DNA of 64,000 bases from an uncultured Bacteroidota bacterium (GTDB lineage Bacteria; Bacteroidota; Bacteroidia; Chitinophagales; Chitinophagaceae). The stretch is taken from assembly GCA_903839875.1 (NCBI GenBank), contig CAIMDZ010000217.1, positions 1-64,000 of the forward strand. The letters run 5' to 3'. The first letter of the stretch is position 1, and each line of letters starts with the position of its first letter. A program made the translations under genes and the position numbers. The notes below the pieces were generated by a model. That model searched no databases. It was given only the letters and a program-made list of their open reading frames with translations, and was not told where the DNA came from. This document shows positions 50,796-60,585 of this stretch, piece after piece.

Positions 50796-51104
50796 GTCAA
50801 AACTTTAGCTACAGGTGGATTAATGAAATGCAGAGGAGGGCAAAAGTGAATAAAGTGTGGATACAGGGCATAAAAAAACTGGCAAGTTACTCACATCGCA
50901 CCGCTACAACCGCCCGCCCTTGCTACATTCCTGTCCTGGGGGATTCAGCAGGAGCTGGCCGTATAAGACTTGCCAGGGCGGCAAAGGTAGGGAAAAAAGT
51001 GAAGCGCAGTAAATTATTTTTCAGAAATAATTTACCCCCTGCCCCAAAAGGGGAATACCACTAATTTAAGCTTTCTCCGCACAACCGATCCCACGGGAAA
51101 CCCT

Positions 51105-51215
51105 TTGCGCCACCGCTAAAGCTAATGCGGCACGCGGCCAGGGTTCGTACTTGTTGTTCATTTACCGGGGGGGGCACCCGCGGCTATTCACGGGGAAGCC
51201 CTTCGGGCTACCGCT
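51105..51215. repeat. REP-like intergenic element, copy A (degenerate)
   Basis: TTGCGCCACCGCTAAAGCTA, then GGCACGCGG, TTTACCGG and a disturbed GCACCC hairpin, ending in GAAGCCCTTCGGGCTA (5-bp AGCCC/GGGCT stem). The order of parts matches copy B at 53557. Nothing else is seen in the roughly 590-bp gap 50768-51357. Confidence 0.7.
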
Positions 51216-51357
51216 GGTGGCCACCAATATTTGATTTCATTGAACAACCTGGAAAATTTTCCGTTACTACTTATCTTTAATTTTCTATGCAGGGGTTTAG
51301 CATTGTCTAATCAGAAATTTATAACTTGGCGATTAAATTCATTTATCTGAAGAATTG

Positions 51358-53391
51358 ATGCAGCAAAAACCAGATACCAAAGGAATTCCTTTCCTGAATA
51401 GAATGACGATGACCATGAAGCTATCTATTTTGCTGGCTGTGATCTCATGCATGGTATATGCCAATACTGTACAGAATGGTTATGTGCTGGACGATTCAAT
51501 GATGATCACTCAAAACAACATTGTACAACAGGGCATGAAAGGGGTGCCCATGCTGTTTATGACTTCGCATCTGAAGGGTTTTGAAGGCAACCTGGTTACG
51601 GATAATTACCGGCCGCTTTCCCTGGTCATGTTTGCTGTTGAGTTTCAATTATTCGGGTTAAATCCACTGCCGGGGCATGTGATAAATATTTTAGTGTTTG
51701 CCGCATGTGTGGTTGCACTATTCTTTTTTTTTAACAAGTTATTTAATGGAGATAAAATAGTTGCGGCATTTATTGCAGCTTTATTATTTGCTGTTCATCC
51801 TATTCATACAGAGGTAGTGGCAAATATTAAAAGCAGAGATGAATTACTGTGCTTTTTCTTCGCTTTTCTTTCGTTCATTGTTTATTTGAATTATGCACGA
51901 CAAGGCAAATTATACCAACTGATATTTGCGTCCCTGTATCTGTTTCTCTCTTATTTATCCAAGGAAACAGTTGTTACATTTATAGGGATGATACCGCTTG
52001 TATTTTTCCTCTATAAAAACGAAAATATTATACGGAGTGTTAGCATTACCATTAGTTCTGTGGCAGTGTTAGGCGTTTTTATGCTCATCAGGCATTTTGT
52101 GTTAAAGAGCAATGAAACGTCTGCGACAATAGAGGTGAAACTGGTTTTAAATTTGCTTGTTAATGCACCGGATGCTGCCAGTAAACTTGCTACAGAAATC
52201 CTGATACTCGGATACTATATCAAAACGTTGTTCATTCCGTATCCGCTTACATTTTTTTACGGGTATAATAGTATTCCATTTGTGGGATTTGGGGATTTCC
52301 GGGTTTTGCTTTCACTGACGCTCTATCTTTTCCTTTTAGTATCTGGTGTGCGAAAACTATTCAAAAACAAAAAAGATCCTTGGGCATTTGCAGTACTGTT
52401 TTACCTGGCATCTATTGCGCTCTTTTCTAATATTCCGTTCCTGGTGAGTCCGGCATATGCCGACAGGTTTGCCTTCTTTCCTTCTGTGGGGTTTTGCCTT
52501 TTTGTGGCACTTGTTTTTGAAAAGCGGGTATTATACTTCGCGCGATGTGACACATGGAAAAATAAGTTTCAGGCAAACGCGCAATTACGAGGTAAAGATC
52601 AAAACAAGCCGTTGTTAAGCCCGCAGCAGCCGCAGTTACCAAATGAACCAGTTTATCCGGGTTGTGATATAGAAAAAGAGGGCGGGGGAATGGAAGTTGT
52701 GAAACGTGTAACTGCGCTTGCAGTATTGGGTAGTATTGTGGCGTTTTTTTCCGTTCTAACTATTTACCGCAACCTGGATTGGAAGGATAATTATACCCTT
52801 GTTTTTTCCGACCTGCCAAAATCCCTGAATGATACATGGCTACAGTATTATGCCGGCCTGGAATTACAAAGAAAGTTTGAAGAAGAACCAGACAGCCTGA
52901 AAGCGCAGAAAATAAACGAGGAGAGTATTCGCCATTTTTTAAAGTCGCTGGAGATTTACCCGGCCAATACAGAAACGCATGCCGATATCGGGGTGGCATA
53001 TATGCGTACTTTAAATTTCGATTCTGCCGGGTATCATTTTATAAAGGCCTACGAATTGAGGCCTGTGGATATACGTGTTGCCAGAAATTTAGCAACAATG
53101 TATTTCAGGCAACAGGATTTCATTAATGCCTTATATTATTACAGGAAGACCATTGAGATAGATTCAAATGAAACGATGGCCTGGTATAATATGGGCGCCT
53201 GTTACTCAAGACTGCAAAAACCGGATTCATCCATTTTTTGCTTCCGGAAGGTTTTAGCTATTGATCCTGGTTATGAAGATTATAAACCTCTTGTTAACCT
53301 TGCTCTTTTATATAAAATAACCGGCCAGATGGATTCTGCCCGTAAATATGAGCAAACCGCCAGGCCGTATTATCCCGAGTTTTCGCTGTAA
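51358..53391 (+). CDS. Multi-pass membrane protein with C-terminal TPR repeats
   Basis: 677 residues. The ATG at MQQKPDTKG was chosen over a TTG one codon upstream. About ten hydrophobic helices lie in the first 400 residues (ILLAVISCMVYAN; KDWAFAVLFYLASIALFSNI), with NIKSRDELLCFFFAFLSF and DNYRPLSLVMF between them, as in protein-O-mannosyltransferase-related TMTC proteins. A TPR region follows (about 510-670: NTETHADIGVAYMRTLNFDS, NMGACYSRLQKPDSSIFCF). Glycosyl transfer is inferred from the resemblance only. Confidence 0.75.
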   Translation: MQQKPDTKGIPFLNRMTMTMKLSILLAVISCMVYANTVQNGYVLDDSMMITQNNIVQQGMKGVPMLFMTSHLKGFEGNLVTDNYRPLSLVMFAVEFQLFGLNPLPGHVINILVFAACVVALFFFFNKLFNGDKIVAAFIAALLFAVHPIHTEVVANIKSRDELLCFFFAFLSFIVYLNYARQGKLYQLIFASLYLFLSYLSKETVVTFIGMIPLVFFLYKNENIIRSVSITISSVAVLGVFMLIRHFVLKSNETSATIEVKLVLNLLVNAPDAASKLATEILILGYYIKTLFIPYPLTFFYGYNSIPFVGFGDFRVLLSLTLYLFLLVSGVRKLFKNKKDPWAFAVLFYLASIALFSNIPFLVSPAYADRFAFFPSVGFCLFVALVFEKRVLYFARCDTWKNKFQANAQLRGKDQNKPLLSPQQPQLPNEPVYPGCDIEKEGGGMEVVKRVTALAVLGSIVAFFSVLTIYRNLDWKDNYTLVFSDLPKSLNDTWLQYYAGLELQRKFEEEPDSLKAQKINEESIRHFLKSLEIYPANTETHADIGVAYMRTLNFDSAGYHFIKAYELRPVDIRVARNLATMYFRQQDFINALYYYRKTIEIDSNETMAWYNMGACYSRLQKPDSSIFCFRKVLAIDPGYEDYKPLVNLALLYKITGQMDSARKYEQTARPYYPEFSL

Positions 53392-54132
53392 CGGATGAAG
53401 AGTTGTAAATCATTAGCAATAATTCAATGTTAAAGTCTGCAAGGGAATGTCATTAACTTTAGTTGTTTTAGTGTTTCCCCTGCCACATTCAACCCTTCCC
53501 GGGCAATGTCATCTATTTAAGCGATTTCGGTATTATTCTACACCACATTCAACACCTTGCGCCAACGCTAAGCTAAGGCGGCACACGGTAGGAGTTGGTC
53601 TGTATTTTTGGTTTACCGTGGGTTGCACCCACGGCTGCCTGCCGGCAGGCAGGTTCAACTTGAAGCCTTTCAGGCTTCCTTAAGTTAATGACATTGGGGC
53701 TTCACCCTGCCGGATGGGTGATTCACGGGAAAACTCTGTGGGCTTGTTTAGGTCAATGACATTGGCCATTTAGTTGAATTTAACTACAATTGTTAAATTC
53801 GGCGCATGTTATACCATGGTAGAATAGACTATTATCCATTTATGTATATAAATACTAGATAATACAAAATTGAATGCTGATTAATTCAGGTTTATTAGCT
53901 AAATAATTGTTTGTGCAATTATCATTCATCAGAGCCACAAATAAAACCCTGTAAAATCCGGAAAACGTAGCAATGATAGGGAACAGGAGCTGTATTGCAT
54001 CTGAATACTATTACTGAAATCAAATTGGTAAGAGGAGCTTAAAACGATTTTTTTTTAAAAAAAATAGAGAAAGTAGCTATTGTTGATTGTTTTTTTACTA
54101 TTTTTCGGCATTATTTCTAAACTATCATAGAT
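53392..54132. other. 741-bp intergenic region, REP-like repeats and promoter area
   Basis: No gene is supported. Repeated pieces of a short motif with CAATGTCAT or ATGACATTG occur at about 53445, 53505, 53684 and 53750, around REP copy B. The last 100 bp are A/T-rich with TATTTTTCGG near 54099, possibly the promoter of the next gene. Confidence 0.55.
53557..53679. repeat. REP-like intergenic element, copy B
   Basis: TTGCGCCAACGCTAAGCTAAGG, GGCACACGG, then the perfect hairpin CCGTGGGT-TGC-ACCCACGG (53616-53634), a CTGCCTGCCGGCAGGCAGG palindrome, and GAAGCCT-TTC-AGGCTTC (53662-53678). It is the better preserved of two copies and a candidate substrate of RAYT transposases. Confidence 0.8.
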
Positions 54133-57100
54133 ATGGGATCAGGAAATTTTTACTTGAAACAAGTAAATACTAAAAAAAATGTGAAAGGAAATCGTTTTTT
54201 ACGGTCATTCCTTATTGCAGGTTTATTGTTAATGGGCATGCCGCTTATGAGTAAGGCTAATACTGCACCGGTATTCCAGTATGGTACTGCGTATACTATT
54301 ACAGTTTGCCAGAACTCGAATATTATCGTTGATCCCTTTTTAACAATAATAGATCCTGATGCCGGACAGGGTGAAACATGGAGCTCAACAATCATACCTA
54401 CCTATGGTACACTGAGCCAATCGGCATCGTATAATATCGCTACCGGTGGATATACCTCCACATCCGGATGGACTTATACGCCAAATCCCGGAACAACAGG
54501 TATTGACAATTTTACAATTAAGATAGATGACGGTAACGGCGGTACTTCTACCATCGCAATTACTGTAGTGGTATCTGCTCTGCCTTCTGTTAATATTGTT
54601 TCTATACCTCCGGTATGTGCAGGCGCAACAAGCACACAATTATTTTACGACAGCCCTGCTAATATAGGGCCTGACAACCATAATTCGACAATTGCAGGAA
54701 ACAGCACGTGGATAGTTCCTCCGGGAGTGAATAGTGTTGATTTCGATCTCCAGGGTGGGACAGGCGGTATGGATGACCACAGCGGTTTGCCTAATCCGGG
54801 CCTCGGCGGACGTGTGCAGGGGACTCTTTCTGTAGTACCCGGCCAGGTATTAAATATTAATGTTGGAGGCCAGGGTGCTAACGGTTCTGTTTCAGGTGCG
54901 GCCGGTGGATTCAATGGTGGCGGCAACGCTAATTTCTATTTCTTTGGATGCGGTGGCGCCGGTGGCGGAGCATCTGATATTCGCATAGGTGGTAATGGCC
55001 TTGCTAACCGCGTAGTAGTTGCCGGCGGCGGCGGCGGTAACGGCTGGGATTCTCCGGGTGCATCTTGCGGCGGCGATGGCGGTAACCTTATTGGCGGTGC
55101 AAGCTGTAACAATGTTGGTGGCGGCCATGCAAGCGGAGGCACCCAACTTACAGGCGGGTCACATGCAACCTACGTTGGCTGGACACCGGGTGGAAATGGT
55201 TCAATAGGTACCGGTGGAGATGGCAGCGTACAAGGCATTTCAGGCGGCGGCGGCGGCGGCTACTTTGGCGGCGGCGGCGGCGTATGGTGCGGTGGTGGCG
55301 GTGGCTCTTCATTCGCTGATGGCAGTTATGCTTCAAGTGTTGTGATGACACAGGGCTATAATATTGCTGGCGGTGCGGTACTTCTTCATTATACAATTCC
55401 AGGTACCTACGACATCACCTGGGACCCGGCAGCAATTGCAGTTGGCTTTGTTAATGTGAGCGGGGCGTCATTCCCTGCTTCACCGATTACTATCGCTATT
55501 CCTCCTGGAGCGCCGGCGGGAACTTATAACGCAAACTTTACTCTTACAAATAATCTTCCCTGTACCAGCAATATTTATCCAATCAATGTAACCATTAACC
55601 CAATACCTGATGTTGCACCTATCACTGGCCAGGCGGTTTGTAATACTGACAATACAGTGCCTGTTTTCTTTAGTGGCACAGTAAGTGGTACCACATTCGA
55701 CTGGACAAATGGAACGACAAGTATTGGTTTAGGAGCCAGCGGTACCGGCACTTCTATTGGTTCTTTCACTGCGGCTAATATTAGTGCTATTCCGGTGTTT
55801 GCAACAATAACTGTTAAACCTTCGGCGGCAGGATGTGATGGCGCTACTACCACCTTTACTTATTCGGTTAACCCTACACCAATGCTGAGCAGTTCTCTTT
55901 CTGCCGGTTCGATTTGCGACAGCAACATGTTCCATTATTATCCTGCAAGTGGCACACCAGGTTCTTCATTTATCTGGTTCCGTACTTATAATCCAGGTAT
56001 CACTGTTGGAGGTAGTTCAGCAGGCGGAAGTGGTGCTGGTGATCCAGCTGAGCAGTTACATAATATTACATCTGATCCGGTTGTTGTTCAATACCAATAT
56101 ACACTTGCGGCTAACGGTTGCACCTACAGCCAGTTTGTTTATGTAACTGTTAATCCTACTCCAAAGTTAGGTAGCTCACTTAATCCACCTGCAGTATGCA
56201 GCGGTACACCATTTGTTTATGCACCCTGGAGCGCGACAGCGGGTACAACCTTTGCATGGAGCAGGAGTGCAGTGCCTGGTATCAGTAACTCGGCCTGGTT
56301 AGGAACAAATGGTATTAATGAAACATTGATCAATACAACTGCCGCTCCGGTAGTAGTATCCTATGTTTATACCCTTGTTGCAAATGGCTGTCCATATACT
56401 CAGACTGTTATGGTTACGGTTAACCCGTCACCGGTACTGAACACCAACTTAACCCCGCCTGCAATTTGTAGCGGCACATTGTTCCCTTATGGTCCGGGTT
56501 CTGCAACTATTGGTACTACGTTCTCATGGAACCGTCCATTTACCCCCGGTATCAGCACTTCTCCAAATTTCGGTGCGGATTCTATTAATGAAACATTGAC
56601 CAACATTACCCCTGATCCGGTTGTTGTTAATTATACCTATACTTTAATGGCAAACGGATGTTCTAATACTCAGAATTTACCGGTTACTGTTAATCCAAGT
56701 CCAAAGTTGAATAACAGTACATTGTCTCCAAAAGTTTGTGACAGCACATTATTCAATTATTATCCGACCAGCCTGACAGCAGGTACTTCTTTCACATGGA
56801 CACGTGCAGTTGTTGCAAATATCACTGCCGGTCCGGGTTCAGGTTTTGGCAACCCAATGGAAACATTGGTAAATACTTCAGCAAGTCCACAAGTAGTTAC
56901 TTATATATTTACATTAAGTGCAAATGGCTGTTCCAATACTCAAAACGTATTACTGACCGTAAATCCAAAACCAACACTGAGCAGTACGCTCACTCCGGCT
57001 GCAATTTGCGACAGTTCAAAATTCGATTACAATCCGACAAGCAATACTGCAGGTACTACATTTGCATGGGAGCAACCATATGTTCCGGGTATTTATGCTA

Positions 57101-58284
57101 TGCATCATTTCGGTACAAATAATCCAAATGATACCCTGATCAATTCTACTTATGTAGTTGTGGATGTTCCTTTCACTTATACATTAACAGCAAATGGCTG
57201 TTCAAATGTTGAAGTGCTATCTGTAGCTGTAAATCCTACACCAAAACTGTTACCTCCGTTTACAGGTACAGTATGCAGCGGATCACCGTTTACTTATGTT
57301 CCAAACAGCTATACACCGGGTACAATTTATCAGTGGAATCGTCCACAGGTATCACATATTACACCTGTTACAGCTTTCTCAACCGGTAACATAAATGAAA
57401 CACTAACTAATGATAGTTATGCACCGGTATTTGTTGAGTACTTCTACAGGTTAAGTGTAAACGGCTGTATTAATCTTTACCCGCAATCAGTTAAGGTAAA
57501 GGTTAATCCAACACCAACCGTGCCTGCAATAACCACATATCCTCCAAATAATCTTTGTTCAGGAACTATGTACCAGAATTTCGGTTCTAATACACCACTT
57601 TCTCCTTTGCAATATCATTGGACTGCAACGAACGCAACCGTTTATGGTGAAGGAACAAACAACCAGTATGCACTCGTTAATTTCAATATCCCAAACACTA
57701 CTGCTGTTGTTACGCTGACTTCTAATGTAAGTGGTTTTAGTTGTTCAATCAACAATTCATACATTGTAAAAGTTGGATCCGGCGTATCAGAAAACCCACA
57801 GGTTATTTATTATAATGGCCAGTTCATCTGCCTGAAAAATGATAATGGCAGCTACCAATGGGGTTATGATGATTCAAAAACGCTTGATTCAACTATTATC
57901 CCAGTCGAGATTGATCAGAATTATAATAATTCCAACCCTGATTTCAACAACAGGAACTATTGGGTAATTACGAAGAAGGATGAATGTATGCAGAAATCTT
58001 ACTACAACAGGCCATCAGGAATTGGTAATGTAAATGATGATCAGCCGGAAGTGAAAGTTTATCCAAACCCGACTAACCAAATACTTAATGTGGAAATTAC
58101 TTCAGTAATGGGCGGCAAAATGCAGGCGGAAATATTAAATATGCTAGGCCAGAAGATGGATATGCAACCTGTAATAAATAACAAGGCCACTTTCGATGTA
58201 GCTGGTTTGCCATCAGGAGTTTACCTGGTAGATTGCTATAACAATGGCGTGAGAATAGGTACTTCAAGGTTCATTAAAAACTAA
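54133..58284 (+). CDS. Large T9SS protein with Gly-rich and PKD-like repeat regions
   Basis: 1383 residues. A long n-region precedes the signal peptide hydrophobic core (RFLRSFLIAGLLLMGMPLMS, about 22-41). A cadherin/Ig-like region (about 45-150) includes NTAPVF and DGNGGTST. Then a Gly-rich domain (about 189-426) has many GGGGG stretches like the receptor-type glycine-rich domain. Six repeats of about 90 residues follow (about 580-1150), each with TPKLGSSL-like starts, a CSGTPF or CDSTLF motif and F-x-W-x-R centre. The end (about 1305-1383) is a type A sorting domain: VKVYPNPTNQILNVEITS and SGVYLVDCYNNG. It is followed after 39 bases by an OmpA-type gene in the same direction. Confidence 0.88.
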   Translation: MGSGNFYLKQVNTKKNVKGNRFLRSFLIAGLLLMGMPLMSKANTAPVFQYGTAYTITVCQNSNIIVDPFLTIIDPDAGQGETWSSTIIPTYGTLSQSASYNIATGGYTSTSGWTYTPNPGTTGIDNFTIKIDDGNGGTSTIAITVVVSALPSVNIVSIPPVCAGATSTQLFYDSPANIGPDNHNSTIAGNSTWIVPPGVNSVDFDLQGGTGGMDDHSGLPNPGLGGRVQGTLSVVPGQVLNINVGGQGANGSVSGAAGGFNGGGNANFYFFGCGGAGGGASDIRIGGNGLANRVVVAGGGGGNGWDSPGASCGGDGGNLIGGASCNNVGGGHASGGTQLTGGSHATYVGWTPGGNGSIGTGGDGSVQGISGGGGGGYFGGGGGVWCGGGGGSSFADGSYASSVVMTQGYNIAGGAVLLHYTIPGTYDITWDPAAIAVGFVNVSGASFPASPITIAIPPGAPAGTYNANFTLTNNLPCTSNIYPINVTINPIPDVAPITGQAVCNTDNTVPVFFSGTVSGTTFDWTNGTTSIGLGASGTGTSIGSFTAANISAIPVFATITVKPSAAGCDGATTTFTYSVNPTPMLSSSLSAGSICDSNMFHYYPASGTPGSSFIWFRTYNPGITVGGSSAGGSGAGDPAEQLHNITSDPVVVQYQYTLAANGCTYSQFVYVTVNPTPKLGSSLNPPAVCSGTPFVYAPWSATAGTTFAWSRSAVPGISNSAWLGTNGINETLINTTAAPVVVSYVYTLVANGCPYTQTVMVTVNPSPVLNTNLTPPAICSGTLFPYGPGSATIGTTFSWNRPFTPGISTSPNFGADSINETLTNITPDPVVVNYTYTLMANGCSNTQNLPVTVNPSPKLNNSTLSPKVCDSTLFNYYPTSLTAGTSFTWTRAVVANITAGPGSGFGNPMETLVNTSASPQVVTYIFTLSANGCSNTQNVLLTVNPKPTLSSTLTPAAICDSSKFDYNPTSNTAGTTFAWEQPYVPGIYAMHHFGTNNPNDTLINSTYVVVDVPFTYTLTANGCSNVEVLSVAVNPTPKLLPPFTGTVCSGSPFTYVPNSYTPGTIYQWNRPQVSHITPVTAFSTGNINETLTNDSYAPVFVEYFYRLSVNGCINLYPQSVKVKVNPTPTVPAITTYPPNNLCSGTMYQNFGSNTPLSPLQYHWTATNATVYGEGTNNQYALVNFNIPNTTAVVTLTSNVSGFSCSINNSYIVKVGSGVSENPQVIYYNGQFICLKNDNGSYQWGYDDSKTLDSTIIPVEIDQNYNNSNPDFNNRNYWVITKKDECMQKSYYNRPSGIGNVNDDQPEVKVYPNPTNQILNVEITSVMGGKMQAEILNMLGQKMDMQPVINNKATFDVAGLPSGVYLVDCYNNGVRIGTSRFIKN

Positions 58285-58323
58285 ATTTTCAACATTAAAT
58301 TTTCAACACTAAATATATCATAG

Positions 58324-60306
58324 ATGAAAAGATTTTTTTTCTTGTTGATAGCTGCCAATGGCGCTTTATCAGCCATCGCGCAAACTTCAAATACCAATCA
58401 GGCTGACGGTTCCAAACATCAACACAGGTGGTATAAGAGTGACAGCCTGATGAAAAGATGGGTGTTTGATTTCAATGTATTGGGTGGCGTGCTGACCCGC
58501 GACATGAATTTAGCCAATACAAGTGGTAATTATACTAATGGTATCTCCGGTAATAATACAGGAGATATGAATTTCCGTAATGGCACTTCCTATGGCGCTG
58601 ACGCCCAGCTGGGCTATTTCTTCGGAAGCAAGGGCCATTTTGGTATTGGTGCAGGTTTAATGTATCTCTACCAGCAAGGAGACCTGACTTTGGAGAATTT
58701 CCATGTTCAGTACGCAGCTAACGACAATAACGGAAATGTATACAGGCAGGTAATAACAGCTAATGATAAGATTACTGAAAAGATTACCGTTACCAATGTA
58801 AATATTCCGTTATTGCTGAAGTACAAAACAAGGTTCTCCAGGAGATTTGGTTTTACAGCAGATGCAGGAATATTATATAACCTGCAAATGAGGCATGAAT
58901 ATAAAACCAACGCATCGTTTGACTATGAAGCAATTTATCAGTTTACCGGTGGCGGAGATAATGGTACGCCAACCGTTTATGATAATAATCCTACTCCTAA
59001 TTCAAACGATTACCTTATTACCCGTAACAGCTACTTAAGTCACCACCAGGGTGGAGATGTAAATGCTTACTTTAATTCTCAATACCAGCATGGTTACAAT
59101 GTAGGATTGGATGTTAAACCAAACGGCAACTCAGGAACTGTTGATTATCTTAATGGTACAGTTGGGTTTATGTTCCAGCCTTCACTGAATTACTTCTTAT
59201 CTGATTGGTGCGCTCTTAATATTGGCGCTTACTACATTTACCAGCCTTATAATAACTCAGTACCTACAGGTTACAGACTTACAGATAAGGTAGGCGGATA
59301 CAATTCTGCTTTGAACAGCGTATCGTCGGGAAATAGTCAGTCATATGGTGGTAACCTTGGTATTCGTTTCTTCTTTGGTAATAAACAAGCTGCTCCGGTT
59401 ATTTCATTTATTGATCAAAGTGATCCTACTGCCTGTGGCGCCTGCGATGGAACAGTAACCCTTTATGGCTTGCCAAGAGGGAAAAATGTTACTATTACTT
59501 ACAACATGAATGGTGTTGCTCAGACCGGGTATACGGGTTTTGTTGCAAACGATGGTACTGTTAAGATATCTAACCTTTGTGCCGGTTATTATACCGATAT
59601 CACTGCAAAGATTGGCCATAAAACTGCAATGGCTACTTCAGTTGTACTTAATGAGCCTGTTATTAAAATTTCTTCCATCACTTCAACCAATCCTACTGTT
59701 ACAGGTACCTGCAATGGCAGTATGGTAATACACGGTATGACTACAGGAAGAAACCTGACTGTTAATTACAATTACAATGGTACTGCAGCTACTCCGCTTA
59801 CAGTTGTTATAGGTACAGATGGAAACATTACCATGAAAGACCTCTGTGCCGGTAGCTATTCCGGAATATCAATTTCAGGTAATAATTGCACCGCCAGCGC
59901 AACTTCTGATATTACACTGGTAGCGCCTCCGCCACCACCTGTTGAAAAACCACGTCAACCTTCTATTGACCCATCAACACCTATCCTTTTCGATCTTGGT
60001 AAATCTGATATCCACGAATCTTCTCTGGATATCCTTGAAGAAGCTGTATTGGAATTGAATGACAATAAGACTTCTTATGTGATCATAGATGGTCATACGG
60101 ATGATATCGGTACACCATCATCAAACAGGGTATTATCTTACAAACGCGCCCAGGCCGTTAAGGATTACCTGAAAGAAATGGGTATTGACGAGAAGAGACT
60201 GATCACTGTTGGCCATGGCGAAGAGCAGCCAATCGCACCAAATACATCCTCTGAAGGTCGTGCCAAGAACCGTCGCGTAATCATGACATTAAGGAAGCAC
60301 GAATAA
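58324..60306 (+). CDS. OmpA-family outer membrane protein with two internal repeats
   Basis: 660 residues. After a signal peptide ending SAIAQ there is a beta-barrel-like region (about 45-350). Two related repeats of about 75-80 residues follow, starting DPTACGACDGTVTLYGLPRG and NPTVTGTCNGSMVIHGMTTG, both ending in a LCAG segment, in the style of SprB-type repeats. A Pro-rich linker (APPPPPVEKPRQP) leads to the OmpA peptidoglycan-binding domain: ILFDLGKSDIHESS, IDGHTDDIGTPSSNRVLSYK and GRAKNRRVIMTL. It probably anchors the upstream T9SS protein to the cell wall or is its surface partner. Confidence 0.9.
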   Translation: MKRFFFLLIAANGALSAIAQTSNTNQADGSKHQHRWYKSDSLMKRWVFDFNVLGGVLTRDMNLANTSGNYTNGISGNNTGDMNFRNGTSYGADAQLGYFFGSKGHFGIGAGLMYLYQQGDLTLENFHVQYAANDNNGNVYRQVITANDKITEKITVTNVNIPLLLKYKTRFSRRFGFTADAGILYNLQMRHEYKTNASFDYEAIYQFTGGGDNGTPTVYDNNPTPNSNDYLITRNSYLSHHQGGDVNAYFNSQYQHGYNVGLDVKPNGNSGTVDYLNGTVGFMFQPSLNYFLSDWCALNIGAYYIYQPYNNSVPTGYRLTDKVGGYNSALNSVSSGNSQSYGGNLGIRFFFGNKQAAPVISFIDQSDPTACGACDGTVTLYGLPRGKNVTITYNMNGVAQTGYTGFVANDGTVKISNLCAGYYTDITAKIGHKTAMATSVVLNEPVIKISSITSTNPTVTGTCNGSMVIHGMTTGRNLTVNYNYNGTAATPLTVVIGTDGNITMKDLCAGSYSGISISGNNCTASATSDITLVAPPPPPVEKPRQPSIDPSTPILFDLGKSDIHESSLDILEEAVLELNDNKTSYVIIDGHTDDIGTPSSNRVLSYKRAQAVKDYLKEMGIDEKRLITVGHGEEQPIAPNTSSEGRAKNRRVIMTLRKHE

Positions 60307-60327
60307 ATTTAGTATATTATATTTATC

Positions 60328-60359
60328 ACAAAGGCTATCTCTTACAGGATAGCCTTTGT
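60328..60359 (+). terminator. Intrinsic terminator after the OmpA gene
   Basis: Perfect 12-bp stem (ACAAAGGCTATC / GATAGCCTTTGT) with an 8-base loop, 21 bases after the stop, followed by TATTATTAT. Confidence 0.85.
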
Positions 60360-60508
60360 TATTATTATCAAATGTTATTTTTCTATTAACAGACATACCT
60401 ATTTTTGAGAAATTGTTACATATTATTAAATAGTAATATATTGAATTCGTTGGTTAATAAGTACAAGTATCAACATGTGTTTTTTTATGACCAAAATCAT
60501 CTTTTAAG

Positions 60509-60522
60509 TTGATCATAATCAC
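60509..60522. promoter_or_regulatory. FNR/CRP-like box upstream of hmgA
   Basis: TTGAT-CATA-ATCAC differs from the FNR/CRP-family palindrome TTGATnnnnATCAA by one base. It lies 64 bases before the hmgA ATG, in the promoter area, and would fit oxygen or carbon control of aromatic catabolism. An AAGGAGGG (60557-60564) is also present 21 bases before the ATG, too far for normal ribosome binding. Confidence 0.35.
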
Positions 60523-60585
60523 TTATTTAGTTTATCTGCACTGGTAATATTGTAATAAGGAGGGTTTTATCCCGCTATTCAAAAT

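Noticed and set aside
50525-51064. 179-codon plus-strand frame over the aldolase gene end
   Set aside because: Shadow of the well-supported minus-strand aldolase; no recognisable motif.
60557-60564. AAGGAGGG as a Shine-Dalgarno for hmgA
   Set aside because: It lies 21 bases from the ATG with no closer start codon; the spacing is wrong for ribosome binding, so it is only mentioned.
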